Below are positions 1 through 11,227 of a stretch of 64,000 nt of DNA, piece by piece. The notes beneath the pieces are model-generated. The model searched no databases. It was not told where the DNA came from and saw only the letters and a program-made list of their open reading frames with translations. The stretch is from Galdieria partita (lineage: Eukaryota; Rhodophyta; Bangiophyceae; Galdieriales; Galdieriaceae). Numbering within the stretch: position 1 is the stretch's first letter; each line of letters begins with the position of its first letter. The stretch spans positions 186,001 to 250,000 of the forward strand of contig BQMJ01000008.1 in the NCBI GenBank assembly GCA_025991245.1, given 5' to 3'. The position numbers and the translations under genes are program-made.

Positions 1-819
1 ATGATTCCAGACACTTATGTTTGCACTTTAGTGAGTGAAAAGCTTTTGTCTCCTCAAGTTTCAGAAAAGAACGGTTGGCTACTTGACGGTTTTCCGAGAA
101 CAGTTGCCCAGGCCGAAGCAATGCTATCGGAAGCATCCAAGAATATAAATGCACTGAAACCCACAGCAATGATTGTTTTGGAAGTTTCTGATGAAGAACT
201 CTTGGACAGGATGATCTTTCGTCGTATTGATCCTATTACAGGAAGGATTTACAATTTGAAGACAAGGCCTCCTAAAGAAGCTGACGTTTTAAGTCGACTT
301 ATTCAACGAGAAGATGACCGGGAAGATGTTGTGAGGCGTAGAATTGCTCTTTACAAGAGAACATCGTCACAAATTGAAAATATTTTTGTTTCGTTTGATA
401 TCCCAGTAGTTCATATAGATGGGAGTGCCATGAGAAACTGTGAAGGTGTTTTCTGTGAGATTCAAACAGCTTTAGAAAGTCTACGTCCAACTGGAACATC
501 CAGAGAATCTCTGCGCCTAATATTATCAGGACCTCCTGGTTGTGGTAAAGGTACTCAGGCGGAGTTGCTTTCAAAAGCCTATGATTTGTTTCATTTGAGT
601 ACGGGCAACATCTTGCGTGATATGTTAAATGGAAAGCAAAGAAGTGAATCTCAGTCGACGGATTTACGTTCAGTTGGGATTGTTTTTGGAAGAGATGCGA
701 CACAATGTTCGCGAAGTTTACCTACAAGAAAAGAAACTTGTCAACACGATACCTCTTTTGTCGTATCAACTTTGCCAGCGGTTTCGCACTCGAAATTGAT
801 GTCTTCTCAAGTAGGCTAG
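1..819 (+). CDS. Adenylate kinase, tandem-module, 5'-partial
   Basis: Reversibly transfers phosphate between ATP and AMP (2 ADP). The frame is open from base 1, so the gene starts upstream. Residues 1-160 are the C-terminal part of one adenylate kinase module: DGFPRT (29-34), an RRIDP lid motif (74-78) and a DDRED/VRRR helix (103-113). A second module begins at about residue 169 with a full P-loop, GPPGCGKGT, followed by an AMP-site motif, [12 protein letters not shown]. After residue 213 the similarity stops abruptly. The last 60 residues match no adenylate kinase element, and no continuation was found in the other frames before 1.4 kb. The second module is therefore truncated, frame-disrupted or specialised. 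The kinase call is firm; the C-terminus is not. Confidence 0.75.
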   Translation: MIPDTYVCTLVSEKLLSPQVSEKNGWLLDGFPRTVAQAEAMLSEASKNINALKPTAMIVLEVSDEELLDRMIFRRIDPITGRIYNLKTRPPKEADVLSRLIQREDDREDVVRRRIALYKRTSSQIENIFVSFDIPVVHIDGSAMRNCEGVFCEIQTALESLRPTGTSRESLRLILSGPPGCGKGTQAELLSKAYDLFHLSTGNILRDMLNGKQRSESQSTDLRSVGIVFGRDATQCSRSLPTRKETCQHDTSFVVSTLPAVSHSKLMSSQVG

Positions 820-1401
820 TCACTTACTTATAAAATGTTTATGGCTCTAAGACGTCTTGGTTTGCAAGCCACATTTTTGGAAAATTTTGAATCATTGTTC
901 TTCTATATTGTTGCAAGTCTTCTTTACAAAACAAAGTTTTATCATGTGAATATTTTACACTTTGACAGCATCACAACTTTGTGAGGTTTATAAATTTATA
1001 CTGAAATAAAACAAAGGTGTTACTTTGTTCACGAACACCAACAAAACCATTCTTGTTTTGTTTATCAGAGCACTTTGGAAACAAGAGGACAATAGAAGAT
1101 AGTTGTTGCTCTGGACAATCCTCTTATCACTTTCTTTTGGGTATTGCGATAAAATGTACCGTTGAATAATAGTATAGTCCAGAATAGAGAAACATTTCCA
1201 TTAGTAATGAGAACAAAAAGAGAGTATCTTCATATTTTAGGTTCAGTTCGTTCAAATGAAATATGTTATTTCAATCTTGTCTCTTATCGAAGACTTCCTT
1301 CCGAGCATGGAAACTACTTCGACACAGTCGACTCAATTTCCAATCTCTGCTCCCATATCTTTGAAGCTAAATTGAATGCCCAATAAGGGCATTTTATTTA
1401 A
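820..1401. other. Intergenic, 582 bp
   Basis: Lies between the adenylate kinase stop and the PSMG3 start. It contains a 74-codon open frame (1162-1386) whose start is not ATG and whose product resembles nothing I recognise. No other signal was seen. Confidence 0.5.
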
Positions 1402-1834
1402 ATGCCGGAACAGTATTGTGGCCGCTTTGTTCGTCACTTCAACACGACTTGTGACTCATACCGTACTGACTTTGTGTTTGAACGTTTTGAAGACAGAATC
1501 CTACTCATAATCTCACAGCTCCAAGGTTTGGGTTCCATCGTAAGTATTTAATGGTATTTGCCCTTCGTCTTATTCATGTGTTTAGTTTTCTGTAACGTCT
1601 TCCGCAAACTCAACCGAAAGTGACAATACTATATTCGACGTTGTTCCGTTGCTTGGAAAAAGAGATGACGAAAAATTGATTGTTTTTGCTAGAACAATAG
1701 GAGAGCTTGTTCATTCCCTTGGACACCAAAGACCCTTGGTGTTATGTTTGTCCTTGAAAGGAATGGAGAAGGAAGTTTTAAACAGTGTACTTGTTGCACT
1801 AAAAGATGATGTCATACCTCATTTTGGTCATTAA
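1402..1834 (+). CDS. Proteasome assembly chaperone 3 (PSMG3/PAC3-like)
   Basis: Small chaperone that, with PAC4 in other eukaryotes, guides assembly of the 20S proteasome alpha ring in the cytosol. Two exons (1402-1539, 1586-1834) are separated by a 46-nt phase-0 intron with GTAAGT and TTTAG ends; the product is 128 aa, close to the human length of 122. Matching elements are an N-terminal strand followed by RILLIISQLQGLGSI (PSMG3: ILVLVTQFGKMGTLVSL), the stretch PLLGKRDDEKLIVFART (VLLGQDEPLIHVFAKN), and PLVLCLSLKG before the last helix. The conserved spacing makes the call likely, though this family diverges fast. The start is the first ATG in frame. Confidence 0.7.
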
Positions 1835-2011
1835 GTATCAATCTTTTTAGAGTGTCGTTGCAAATATGCTTTGTTGCAGAAGGGTTTCGAATAAATTTTT
1901 AAGCAAGTTCAGTCGAATTTCATCTCTTCCGAAAAAGCCTTTTAATTAAAGTATAGAACAAGTAGTAGCTTTTTGCTGAAAAGTTATGCTGCCAGTCGCA
2001 TATAATCATTA

Positions 2012-3542
2012 CTACCAAAGTTTCATTTGTTCCTTTTGATCTTCCGACATGTTTCTAGTTTCTTGCCAATATTTACCACCAAAGTGCCATTCTTTGTTAT
2101 CATCTTGGTAAAACCAACTAGGAACATACTTCGTACCGCTCTTCTGACGTTCGTTTTCTGTTTGAAGAGTATGTCAGTTTTCGCAAACATTTGTATCGTG
2201 TACACCTTACCTCTATCTCTCTGGAGGTTTTCTACTCGAACCTTTTCTAAATTTGCCACGCTTAAATTGTTTCCTTCCAATGCAAGTCTATCTGGTCGAA
2301 AACGAGAATCGGTAGGAGGCAAAATTGACTCCGCATTATCGGGAATTTCCAAAAGCTCGTAAGTAAAGTTGGTGAAGTTATATTTGTCTCGCTTAACTGC
2401 TGGTTTATGTTCTCCGGCATACCAAAGTGATTTTGCATCCACACGTTCGCCTGAAGATTTATCCAAACGGAACCCTACCATTCCCCGATTCCATTCTCCA
2501 CTTAGTTCCATCACTTGGTTGCCCTCAGCATCAGATATGCCGCCATTTACTGCATATCTTCCTCTTCCAAACCAGCCGCATTTGGTAAAAGTCAACCTAG
2601 TCACTGAGCCGCGAGGATTACAGCGCAAAATCAAGTCTCCATAATGATCGATAAAAGAGCCTCCCACAAAGAGGTTCTGTGCTGCTGAGACAGGAAGTGT
2701 CCATTCATATCGTTCGTCAAAACTCTTTAGGTAAACATATCTTGAACCAGTATTTCGGATTTCCACTGAATTGCCCAAAAAGTAAGCATTACAAGAGAAA
2801 ACCTCCTGTGCCACCCATCCAGGACCCTCAGTATATGAAACAGAAACAGGAGGATGGTGAGAAACTTGTTCGCAAAGCACTCTTGTCGTTCCATCCTTAC
2901 TTATCCACTCAAATGTTTCGCCTAAAACTGGGTTAAATGGCTTGTAAACTCTTTCAGTATGTGCAAAAGCTGAAACAGTAAAGGCTGCAACTAAGGCGTC
3001 ACGTTCCACAGCATCTTCACATGCAGCCGCCTAAAATGGGTCGTAAGAGTTTAACTCTGTTTCAATGAAAAACATACCATGTCAAGTAACTGGTGAAATT
3101 GAAGTGTCTCACACATTCTCTGCAATGCTGTCGTCGGTTCAAATAACCAAACTGGTAAACTAAGGCGCATATTGATGACGTCAGCGCCTACAAGGGTACT
3201 AAGTTGATTCCACAAGTCCCTTTTCTTGCTCTATATAAGAAACATACAAAAACTGTTGGTGTTCTATCTTACTGTTTTTTCGTCAACCTCCACGTGTGTC
3301 ACGCCCTCTTCATCTTCCAACTTTTTTTCCTCAAGTTCGTCCAAACCCAATGCTTTGGTATAGAGCTGCTTAGCACCATCTGTTATCGTGGAAATTGCGT
3401 GAATACCCCAAGCCGTCCAACTATTGCTTCTTGTCTGACGAGTCTCACAGGCCTTGGTATCGCAAGGACTATCCGTTTCTGACGTCTCCATCGCAACTTT
3501 CCACAGAATTTTGTTCAAATTATGAACATTTCTCTTGTTCAT
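2012..3542 (-). CDS. Oxysterol-binding protein-related protein (ORP)
   Basis: Lipid transfer protein that exchanges sterol or phosphoinositide at membrane contacts. Four exons (3542-3273, 3230-3078, 3030-2211, 2157-2012) give 462 aa. The ligand-domain entry LPVWLFEPTTALQRM lies in exon 2, NPVLGETFEW and the family fingerprint EQVSHHPPVS in exon 3, and the closing WFYQDD...GGKYWQ element in exon 4. Reading straight through the 53-nt third intron stays open and gives a false C-terminus; splicing restores the conserved W-F...Y-W ending. There is no PH or ankyrin domain, so this is a short-form ORP. The acidic, lysine-rich linker at residues 55-90 is unassigned. Start taken at the first ATG; a GTG lies 3 codons upstream. 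Confidence 0.92.
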
Positions 3543-3671
3543 TGCTATCACAGTGTAGATAGCAAAGTGGGAAATGTATTCAATGTTATCCAGTTTTGTA
3601 AGAAAGCTAAACTTACAATGTCTTGACCATTTTCATTGACTATGTTTGCGAGTATTGTTGATTTATTGTGA
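3543..3671. promoter_or_regulatory. Divergent promoter region, ORP / LpxB-like gene
   Basis: Only 129 bp separate the two start codons of divergently transcribed genes, so both promoters and 5' leaders must share it. No TATA box or named motif was identified. Confidence 0.4.
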
Positions 3672-5198
3672 ATGGCTTGCACATTTGTCGAGCCCTGTTG
3701 TTTCTGTCAAAAGCCAAATGATACTTTTTTGGTAAAGAAGAGTGCTTTGCATCAATTCTCCACTACTAGAAGCTATCTAGTTTCTAGGAATAGTTTCTTT
3801 TTGAGACCTCGTTTGTTTGGTCGTCTTCAAGCATCAGCTAGCTCCTCTGCTTGTACGCATATTCTCCCTATCGATCAGACTCCTAACGAAAAGGTGCACT
3901 TGGACTTGGTTATTCTTACTAATGGACCTGGAGAACTCAACACTTGGGTTAGGCCAGTCGTAGGGAAACTTAGAAGCCTCGAGAAAGATTCAGTTCCACC
4001 TTGGGCCCACTTGAGAATATCGATAGTGCTTTGCCCTTGTGTACATGCAAGTGGTAGTGAGTATGAAATTGCTGTAGGTATACCAGGCGTCGATAGAGTT
4101 CTCCCAACAAGACTGTGGTTGCCATTTCTGTTTTTAGGATATTCAGGGCAATGGAATTGGTATTCTAGAGGTGTTGTGTTATACCTTGGTGGAGATCAAT
4201 TCTTTGCTGGTTGCATAGCTCGCAGGTTCGGTTTTAAAAGCGTTGCATACGTTGAGTGGAGAGCTCTTTGGCCTGGTTGGATTGATTATTATTTATTTGC
4301 TAGAAGGCCTTGCACAAATTGCGAGAATTCGGATGTTATAGGAGACCTAAGTGTAGATTCTTCGGCCTCTTTGTTAGATAAGTTAGATAATGGGGAAGTT
4401 GAACGAAAGTTTGGTTCAAATCCACGTTTGATTGCGCTTCTTCCTGGTTCCAAAGAAATGAAGTTGGCTTCTCTGGTTCCCTTTTTTTTTGGAGTTTGTG
4501 ATGTGATTCATCGTTCGCAGCCCAATTATCGTTTTGTATTATTTCTTGCTCCAGGAGTAACTGTAGATTCTATTTCTCGATATGCAAATTCTGATACAAA
4601 TCGAATGGTATCCCTATTTGGTGAAAAGAGCAGTAAATATGATCAAAGTAATCGCTGCTTTGTTACTGCGAATGGTACGCGAATTGATATTTGGGATAGG
4701 ACACCAGCGTATCATGTTTTGAGACGTTGTAAACTTGCACTATCTTCTGTTGGTGCCAACACAGCCGAGTTGGCTGGGATAGGACTTCCAACGTTTGTAA
4801 TTGTTCCTACACAACAGTTGGATGCAATGAGAGCTTGGGATGGTATTCTAGGTATACTGTGTAATGTTCCCTTTGTTGGACGTCTTGTAGCTCTATTTGT
4901 GAATTGGCTAGTTATATTTTTGTATCAAAAAGGAAAGTTTGGATATTTAGCGTTACCTAACAAGTGGGTGAACAGAATGGTCATGCCAGAGTTTGTTGGA
5001 CAAGTTACTTGCAAAGATATTGGCATTCGAGTATTGGCTTGCATATCCACTCCAAATGTACTTTATCGAATGCAACGTGAACTAATTCAAGTATGTCAAC
5101 CTTTTGGTGCTGTTACCAAGTTAGCTACTTTTGTCTGGAATATTCTGTTAATGTCTTGGATGAACAAATGTGTAAGACTAGGAAATAAAGCCAATTAG
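3672..5198 (+). CDS. Cyanobacterial-type lipid-A-disaccharide synthase-like glycosyltransferase, plastid
   Basis: Member of the LpxB-related (GT19-like) family conserved in cyanobacteria and plastid-bearing eukaryotes; its substrate is unknown to me. Single exon, 508 aa. Residues 1-70 are rich in Ser, Arg and Phe and look like a plastid transit peptide. The mature part opens with LVILTNGPGELNTWVRPV, followed by VLYLGGDQFFAGCIARRFG and YVEWRALWPGWIDYY, all typical of cyanobacterial homologues. The nucleotide-sugar half contains IALLPGSKEMKLASLVPF (about 253-270) and LSSVGANTAELAGIGLPTFV. Lipid A itself is not expected in this organism, so the role is probably another plastid glycolipid or envelope reaction (inference). 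Plastid endosymbiotic origin is likely. Confidence 0.85.
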   Translation: MACTFVEPCCFCQKPNDTFLVKKSALHQFSTTRSYLVSRNSFFLRPRLFGRLQASASSSACTHILPIDQTPNEKVHLDLVILTNGPGELNTWVRPVVGKLRSLEKDSVPPWAHLRISIVLCPCVHASGSEYEIAVGIPGVDRVLPTRLWLPFLFLGYSGQWNWYSRGVVLYLGGDQFFAGCIARRFGFKSVAYVEWRALWPGWIDYYLFARRPCTNCENSDVIGDLSVDSSASLLDKLDNGEVERKFGSNPRLIALLPGSKEMKLASLVPFFFGVCDVIHRSQPNYRFVLFLAPGVTVDSISRYANSDTNRMVSLFGEKSSKYDQSNRCFVTANGTRIDIWDRTPAYHVLRRCKLALSSVGANTAELAGIGLPTFVIVPTQQLDAMRAWDGILGILCNVPFVGRLVALFVNWLVIFLYQKGKFGYLALPNKWVNRMVMPEFVGQVTCKDIGIRVLACISTPNVLYRMQRELIQVCQPFGAVTKLATFVWNILLMSWMNKCVRLGNKAN

Positions 5199-5276
5199 AA
5201 GGCGCACAACTTGATTTGTAGCCCAACGAGAAATTGTGATTTGTAGGGAAGCAGAAGAAGTGGTTCGAGTAACACG

Positions 5277-6148
5277 ATGTCCGTCAATATTCTGAATAAA
5301 GTAGCGAAGTATGCAATTGCGTTGGGAGTGGCTGGAGCTGCGTTACAGTCATCGGTTTTCGTAGTTCCGGGTGGTCACCGTGCTGTCGTTTTTAACCGTT
5401 TTACGGGAGTAGAAGAACACGTGCGTGGTGAAGGAATGCATTTGAAAGTACCTTGGGTACAAAGGCCGGTTTTATTTGATATAAGAACCAGACCAAGATC
5501 GATCAATTCGGTAACAGGAACAAAGGACTTGCAAATGGTGAACCTTGTGCTCCGTGTACTATCAAAGCCTAACAGGGAATTGTTACCACGAATATATTCA
5601 AGATTGGGACAGGTATAGTGCCAATATAAGAATATATCGAATATTAACTGAGGTTGTGAAAGGATTGGGATGAAAGAGTACTTCCATCCATTGGAAACGA
5701 AGTTCTTAAAGCGGTCGTTGCTCAATACAACGCAGAACAACTGCTGACGCAGAGAGAAATGGTTTCTCGCCAAATACGCGAAACTCTTACTGAGAGAGCT
5801 CGGCAGTTTGATATTGAATTGGATGATGTTTCGATGACACATCTAACTTTTGGAAAGGAGTTTGCTACCGCTATTGAACAAAAACAAGTTGCACAACAGG
5901 ATGCGGAACGTTCGAAATATGTCGTTATGGTTGCAGAGCAAGAAAAACAAGCTGCAGTTACTAGGGCAGAGGGAGAGTCAGAGGCTGCAGCTTTAATATC
6001 AACAGCACTGGCAACTGCTGGAGATGGTCTTGTACAACTGAGAAGAATTGAGGCAGCAAAGGAAATAGCACAGACATTGTCACATGCCAAGAACGTGGCT
6101 TATTTGCCCAAAGGTGGTAATATCTTGCTTAATATTCCCAACAACTAG
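5277..6148 (+). CDS. PHB1: Prohibitin 1 (SPFH family)
   Basis: Subunit of the ring-shaped prohibitin complex of the mitochondrial inner membrane, which scaffolds m-AAA proteases and cristae. Two exons (5277-5612, 5663-6148) flank a 50-nt phase-0 intron and give 273 aa, the usual PHB1 length. Residues 5-30 form the N-terminal membrane anchor. The SPFH core follows ([35 protein letters not shown]), and then the coiled-coil segment [20 protein letters not shown] and [13 protein letters not shown]. The [20 protein letters not shown] junction across the intron is exactly the family sequence. PHB1 rather than PHB2 is preferred from the N-terminal motif and length. Confidence 0.93.
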
Positions 6149-6425
6149 TGCTGTTTCAGAAAGCTTCTTTTAGAGTTAGTTGAATAGACTGGTTACCGTA
6201 CTAGCTTTTAGCCAGTTATTTTGGATAAAAAGCTTTCATCGATTCATTTGGACAGTTCGGATAACCGAATGGAGTCTAATGACTACAAAACTACTAGATG
6301 ACTTGACTCTCTGCCAGACTCTCGCCTAGAAGAGTTATTCGCCATTTACACCCAAAACTCTACTAATTGCGTTAGACAATACACTTCATTGAGTAAAAGT
6401 CGGATGAATAATTAAGGCCTAAAGA

Positions 6426-7327
6426 ATGCGTCTACAGTCTCTTCACTCGTTAGGTTTGCCATTTCTTCTCTTTGCTATCTTATTAGAAGTTACAGCTTGG
6501 AGGTTGAGTCGTATAGATCCTCATATAGAGTTATTCTTTCTGAACGACACCAGTTTGTGGTATACGAGACTTCCTGAGACAGTGCATCGCTGGCAAATCA
6601 TAGCTGCTGGATTGACTATCAGTCCTTTGATATTCCTAATTGGTGAATATATGCTACTGAAGTTAGGAAAAATGGAGCAAAGGAGAAACGAACCGGGATC
6701 ACTTGCTGCATCTTTTTGGAATTCCGTACTATGGCGTGCTTTAGCACACTTTGTTGGAACCACTACTGCTTTTTTATTGGCAGCTTTCTTCGCAGAGTGT
6801 GGTAAACTTTCGGTTGGCATGCTTCGACCTGACTTTTATTATCGTTGTATGGGTAGTTCACTTCCCTCTTCTTTTCAAAGCGAAGTTTTTACTTCCAATA
6901 GTCAGTGTAGTCAATCGGACATCGAGTTCATATTGAATGGACGCAAATCTTTTCCCAGTGAACATGCCTGTGCAGGAGCAAGTTTCGGGTGGTATTTGAC
7001 TTTGTATATCGTGTGGAACTCGTGGTGTCTTATGGAATCAAGACCCTTTGTGTCGGAGTTTCTGAGAATGTTTTCCATAGTTCCTTTTACCTTTGCCTTG
7101 TGGGTCGGGGTTCGTCTTTTTTGTTCCATGTTATTACTTTTTGTTGAAATATTATTTGCTAGGTTACAAGAATAACTGATCATAGACAACACCACACGGC
7201 TGTCGTAGCAGGATGGCTGTTAGGACTGCTGTTTGCCACCCTATTATTCATTACCACAAACTTGCGACTAGATCAAGTGAAAAATAGGGGAAATAAGGAT
7301 TATAGTGCATTGACTACTTTTTCTTGA
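6426..7327 (+). CDS. PAP2-family lipid phosphatase (LPP-type)
   Basis: Integral membrane phosphatase acting on phosphatidate or related lipid phosphates, Mg-independent. Exons 6426-7109 and 7163-7327 (53-nt intron) encode 282 aa. Several hydrophobic segments are visible (about 8-24, 58-80, 108-130, 182-198, and two near the end). The three phosphatase motifs are KLSVGMLRP (C1-like), KSFPSEHACAGASFG with the PSEH signature (C2), and TRITDHRQHHTAVVAG (C3, catalytic His) reached only after splicing. The donor GTTCGT is weak, but the join restores motif C3. The cell also has a lipin-type PA phosphatase at 34.6-37.4 kb, so the two unrelated phosphatases probably divide compartments. Confidence 0.88.
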
Positions 7328-7486
7328 GATAGTATGCAATAACTTGTCGCATGGAGAAGACTTCCCGATAGAAACAATGAATGAATCCATTCAGTCCTGT
7401 TTCGTTACGTTGTCGAATGAGGGCAACATGTGGCTGAGTGACATGATGGTCCGTTCCCAATGACAACTTGAAAGGAAGCCTTTAGT

Positions 7487-9080
7487 ATGGAGGAGCTTGA
7501 AGAAGCCCAAAGAAATGGTCGCATATATGTTCCTTCTAATTCACGTGCTTCTTGTTATCCTGGAGGAACGGACAGTGAGTCGAAAGAAACACGTCACCCA
7601 GCAGCAAAAACTTTATCTTCGGAGACCTTAAAGAACTTGTGTAGAGCACTAAATGATCCCAACGTTTCAGTTGAAGTGAAAAGAAGGTTCGTGCTTTTGA
7701 AATATTTTGGAGTTGCTGATTTTTTTGTTAGAATCGGTGTGTTGTTGCGTCAACTTCAACGGAGATATGTGGAAAGAAATCAAAACTCAGCAGATGAACA
7801 GAACATAGCTTCAAGTTATGTTAAAGGTAAGAAGTTTTCGAATGGTTTTTATTCTAGACCGAACTTTTCCAAGGTACAGAGAGTTTTCAGGCAGCGGTGG
7901 CAAGTGGTGTTGCGTCACATATTGAGTCGGAAAGGCAAAGAAATTCAACAAACTCTGCGCAGCCTTCAAAAACAATGAAGTTCGAACCAGAGTCACTTGA
8001 AACGGTATGGAAAGTTCTTTGTTTGTGGGAAGCACCTTGAACAGAAGTTGGCAGTTTCCTAGAGTTCGAAGTGAAGAGTTACCACTCGCCTCGTCAACTA
8101 CGAGAATCAGAGTTGAGGATACAAAGTCTAGAGAAGAAGCCAGACCTTTACCGAACGTGTATTCATATCTCCTAAATAGTTTCAGTGAAAGCAAAGCGTC
8201 CGATTCTTCGATTGTTAGAGAGGCAGAAACAGAAGCAAGCAGCTCTATGAATAACCATTTTGTTGACACTGGAACAAAAAGTCAAGGATTTGAAAGGAAA
8301 CTTTCATCTTTGCAAAATTTTGACAGTAACTTTTTATTGAAAACGGATTCTGTTCCTTTGAAAGTTACAGGGAGTTCAGTAGGAGTAGAGTCTTATGGTC
8401 ATACTGCACCTGTATATCAGAGTTTGAAGGAAACTCAGACTTCTTGTATTCATGGAAGAACAAGTACAGAAGAATCGTCGAGTCAACAGCACTTCCTGTC
8501 CAGTTATTCAGAGAAGCGTGACAAGTGGCCGTACAAACGAGAGGAATGTTTTTCAAAGCAAACAAACATGAATGACTTGAAGATTGTATCTGGGCACGAA
8601 AATAAGCATTTGAACGCTTTGTACGACAAACACTTTATTTCCGATTCAGGATTGGGCCGTAGCAGTTCTTCATCTGTTAGGCAGGATTACAGTCATCAGA
8701 GTTCTTTATCGTCGCTGGATAAAAAGCGTCTTCGTTTGCTTTCGGCCCCACAAAGAGATCTACAGTCTATTCTCCATCCAAATTATCGCACGCCTTTTTT
8801 ATCTTTAGAAGATGCTTGTCAAAGGTTGATGCCATATCATTTGTGGTATATCGTCGAAGATGGACGTGACATCAAACGCAAGCAAGAATGGGAGGCATCC
8901 TTTGATAAAGTTTATAAGAAACTTAAGCAAAATTTACGTCAAGAAGAAGATCGATGGAAGCGTATTAGTAAGTTTATTGATTCGGAAGAGGTAGATTCCA
9001 ATCGAAAAACGGAGCAAGTCATAGAAACTTCCGTGCTTGACGATATCTTGGCATCGAATTTTTTGCTTAAAGAAACCTGA
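7487..9080 (+). CDS. GLTSCR1/BICRA-domain protein, candidate SWI/SNF subunit
   Basis: Three exons (7487-7826, 7874-8004, 8055-9080; introns 47 and 50 nt) give 498 aa. The recognisable part is a C-terminal block at about residues 385-425: LQSILHPNYRTPFLSLEDA followed by CQRLMPYHLWY. This is the GLTSCR1 domain signature (DYxTPFxSxEDAxxRLLPYHV) of BICRA and BICRAL, which define the non-canonical BAF complex in animals. The rest is Ser-rich and low in conservation. The N-terminal 160 residues contain a short basic helical stretch. A role in a SWI/SNF-type remodeller is inferred from this domain. The stop lies 58 bp from the stop of the convergent ABC transporter gene. Confidence 0.75.
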
Positions 9081-9138
9081 ATCAATAGCAGAGAGACACT
9101 TCAAAGTTATTGCTGAATTTGTTGAGTAGATGGCCACT

Positions 9139-11227
9139 TTATTGACCCGTTGGAAACGAGTGGACCTGGTTGGCTTTGCCAATATTTTCAATTTTCCATG
9201 ATCCGTCTTCAAAGAGTCGAAGAACAATCTGTTAACGACACTAAGATATGGATGAATACGGGAAAACCGACTACTTACTTCATGATAGGATAAGAGACTG
9301 GCGCGATTACCGACACTCACGAAAGTGATGTTGTGTTTCTTCAACAAATTGTACATGACTCGCTCATTATCTTCATCCAACGCACTCGTACTTTCATCTA
9401 AGAGAACAAATTTGGGTTTACTTGCCACAAGACGAGCAAATGCAAGTCGTTGTTGCTCTCCAAGACTGAGAATATTACTCAGATCCACATAAACATTCAT
9501 ATCCCCAAGGCGCTCCATTAAATGACTTAAATTAACCTCTTCCAACAATCTTGAAATATTTTGGTTGGAAAAAGTATCAAAATTCTCCATCTTCGGGTAT
9601 AGTATGTTTTCCAAAATTGATCCGAGAACAATATACGGCTTTTGAGGAACTAAAAAGGTGCTTTCAGGAGGAGGCACACTAATTTCCCCTTCTCCATCGT
9701 TCCATAGTCCAGCCAACGTTCGTAACAAAGAAGACTTACCAACGCCACTTTCTCCACAAATTAGATAATTAGTCCCAGGAGTCACTTGAAAAGATAAGTT
9801 CCGAACAAGGATTCTAGAAGTGTTGGGTATGCGGATAGTCAGATTTTCTACTTGTAATTTTGGAATCGATAAGGTACGACTAGAGATCTTTAAAGATTCC
9901 GACTTGATAGAATTTCCTGCTGAAGAAACACTACTGCTCCAAGTCTTGTTTTCTTCGATAACGCTGAGAAAATTTTCGATTCGATTGACAACCGCTGAGA
10001 AAGCACTGAGGCTGAAAAATTCGTTCACAATGAGCGATAAATCATTTAAAACTTAACTGGCATTAGAGTTGGTGAGAACAAACAAAACAACATACCATGA
10101 TTGAAACTAAAATAAGTTTGACTGATGGTACCGAGTTCAATTTTTCCTTGAAAATAGATAGGTGCAGCAACCATACTTGGAAGAAGATTGATTAAATAAC
10201 GATACCCTGTGGTAAAGAAACCTAGATTTCGCTGATACCGTAACAAATGTATCATATTCATCACGGTTGCTTCAAAGAGCTTCAAAAGGGTTGTCAATTC
10301 TCGTTTTTCGCCGCGATAGAAGGCAATGGTTTCCGCATTTTCGCGAACCCTTACGAGGGCAAATCTGAGGTCAGCCTCCTTAGAAAGTTGTTTCGAGTTG
10401 AGCAGACTTAAATTTCTGCCAAAGTAAAGTGTCACCGTGGTTCCAAAAATGGAATAAGCTAGAAGCGTCCAATAAAGAGGTGGATATATACGAAACAATA
10501 TAACACTAAAAACAGCCAAGTCAAAGAACGCCACGAAAATGACACACATTAAGTTGACTGCACGATCAGTAAATGACCGAATATCTTCGGCAACACGCTG
10601 ATCCGGGTTATCTATATCTCCGTAGAATGTAAGTCTGTAGAATTTTTTATCACTGAGATACTTTTCGAGGACAAAGTTGGTGAGGAATTGGCGCCAGGCA
10701 AGACTCATACGTGCCTTTGTCCAGTCAAACAAAACAAGTATGGGAGGTCCAACAAGAACAGCTATTAAGTAAATACCCATAAAATTTCTAAACCTTCGAT
10801 AGTCCTTCACGCTAAGAGCACTCCAAAAGAAACGCTGTATAAAAGATAACAAAACAGCATACAAGGTCGTTGCTAGTGCCAAAGAGGTTGTCACAAAAGT
10901 CCAAATCCAGGCCTTTCTTTTCTCCTTCCCTGACCAAAAGAGAGTTAGAAGACAGAATAGTTTTCGGAAAAATGAATTAGGATCTTGCAAGGGTGATCTT
11001 GTATTGGCTCCTTTGACAACAGTTTGCACACTTTGAAAATTGTCATTTTGTGCCTTGGAAGTCAGAAACAAGGCGTTTGACGTTCGTCTCTTGTGACGGC
11101 AGTAACTGTTCCCGATGCAAGGATTGACCAGAATCTTAAAAGAAATATTCTGAGAAATTCTACCTCGTTTGTATTTGTAAAAAAAGTTTTTGAATTGAAA
11201 TGAACCACCACAAAACGTTAGACTCAT
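9139..11227 (-). CDS. ABC transporter, ABCD/SbmA-YddA type, probably plastid envelope
   Basis: Half-transporter with membrane domain followed by ATPase domain. Three exons (11227-10096, 10051-9279, 9228-9139; introns 44 and 50 nt), 664 aa. Residues 1-100 look like a transit peptide. The membrane part has the ABC_membrane_2 pattern WRQFLTNFVLEKYLSDKKFY, then DNPDQRVAEDIRSFTD. The ATPase has Walker A GESGVGKSS (about 480), signature LSLGEQQRLAFARL (about 575) and Walker B FVLLDESTSALDE. This architecture matches cyanobacterial YddA-like and plant chloroplast ABCD2 proteins more than peroxisomal ABCD1 (family knowledge). The substrate is unknown. The last exon, ending FPTGQ, was found by splicing. 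The first ATG is used; a TTG lies four codons upstream. Confidence 0.87.

Noticed and set aside
299-703. 134-codon minus-strand frame
   Set aside because: Antisense to the conserved adenylate kinase motifs; composition is not protein-like.
1162-1386. 74-codon frame upstream of PSMG3
   Set aside because: Non-ATG start, no conserved motif, no splice partner found.
2027-2644. Plus-strand frames over the ORP gene
   Set aside because: Antisense to the conserved ORP fingerprint on the minus strand.
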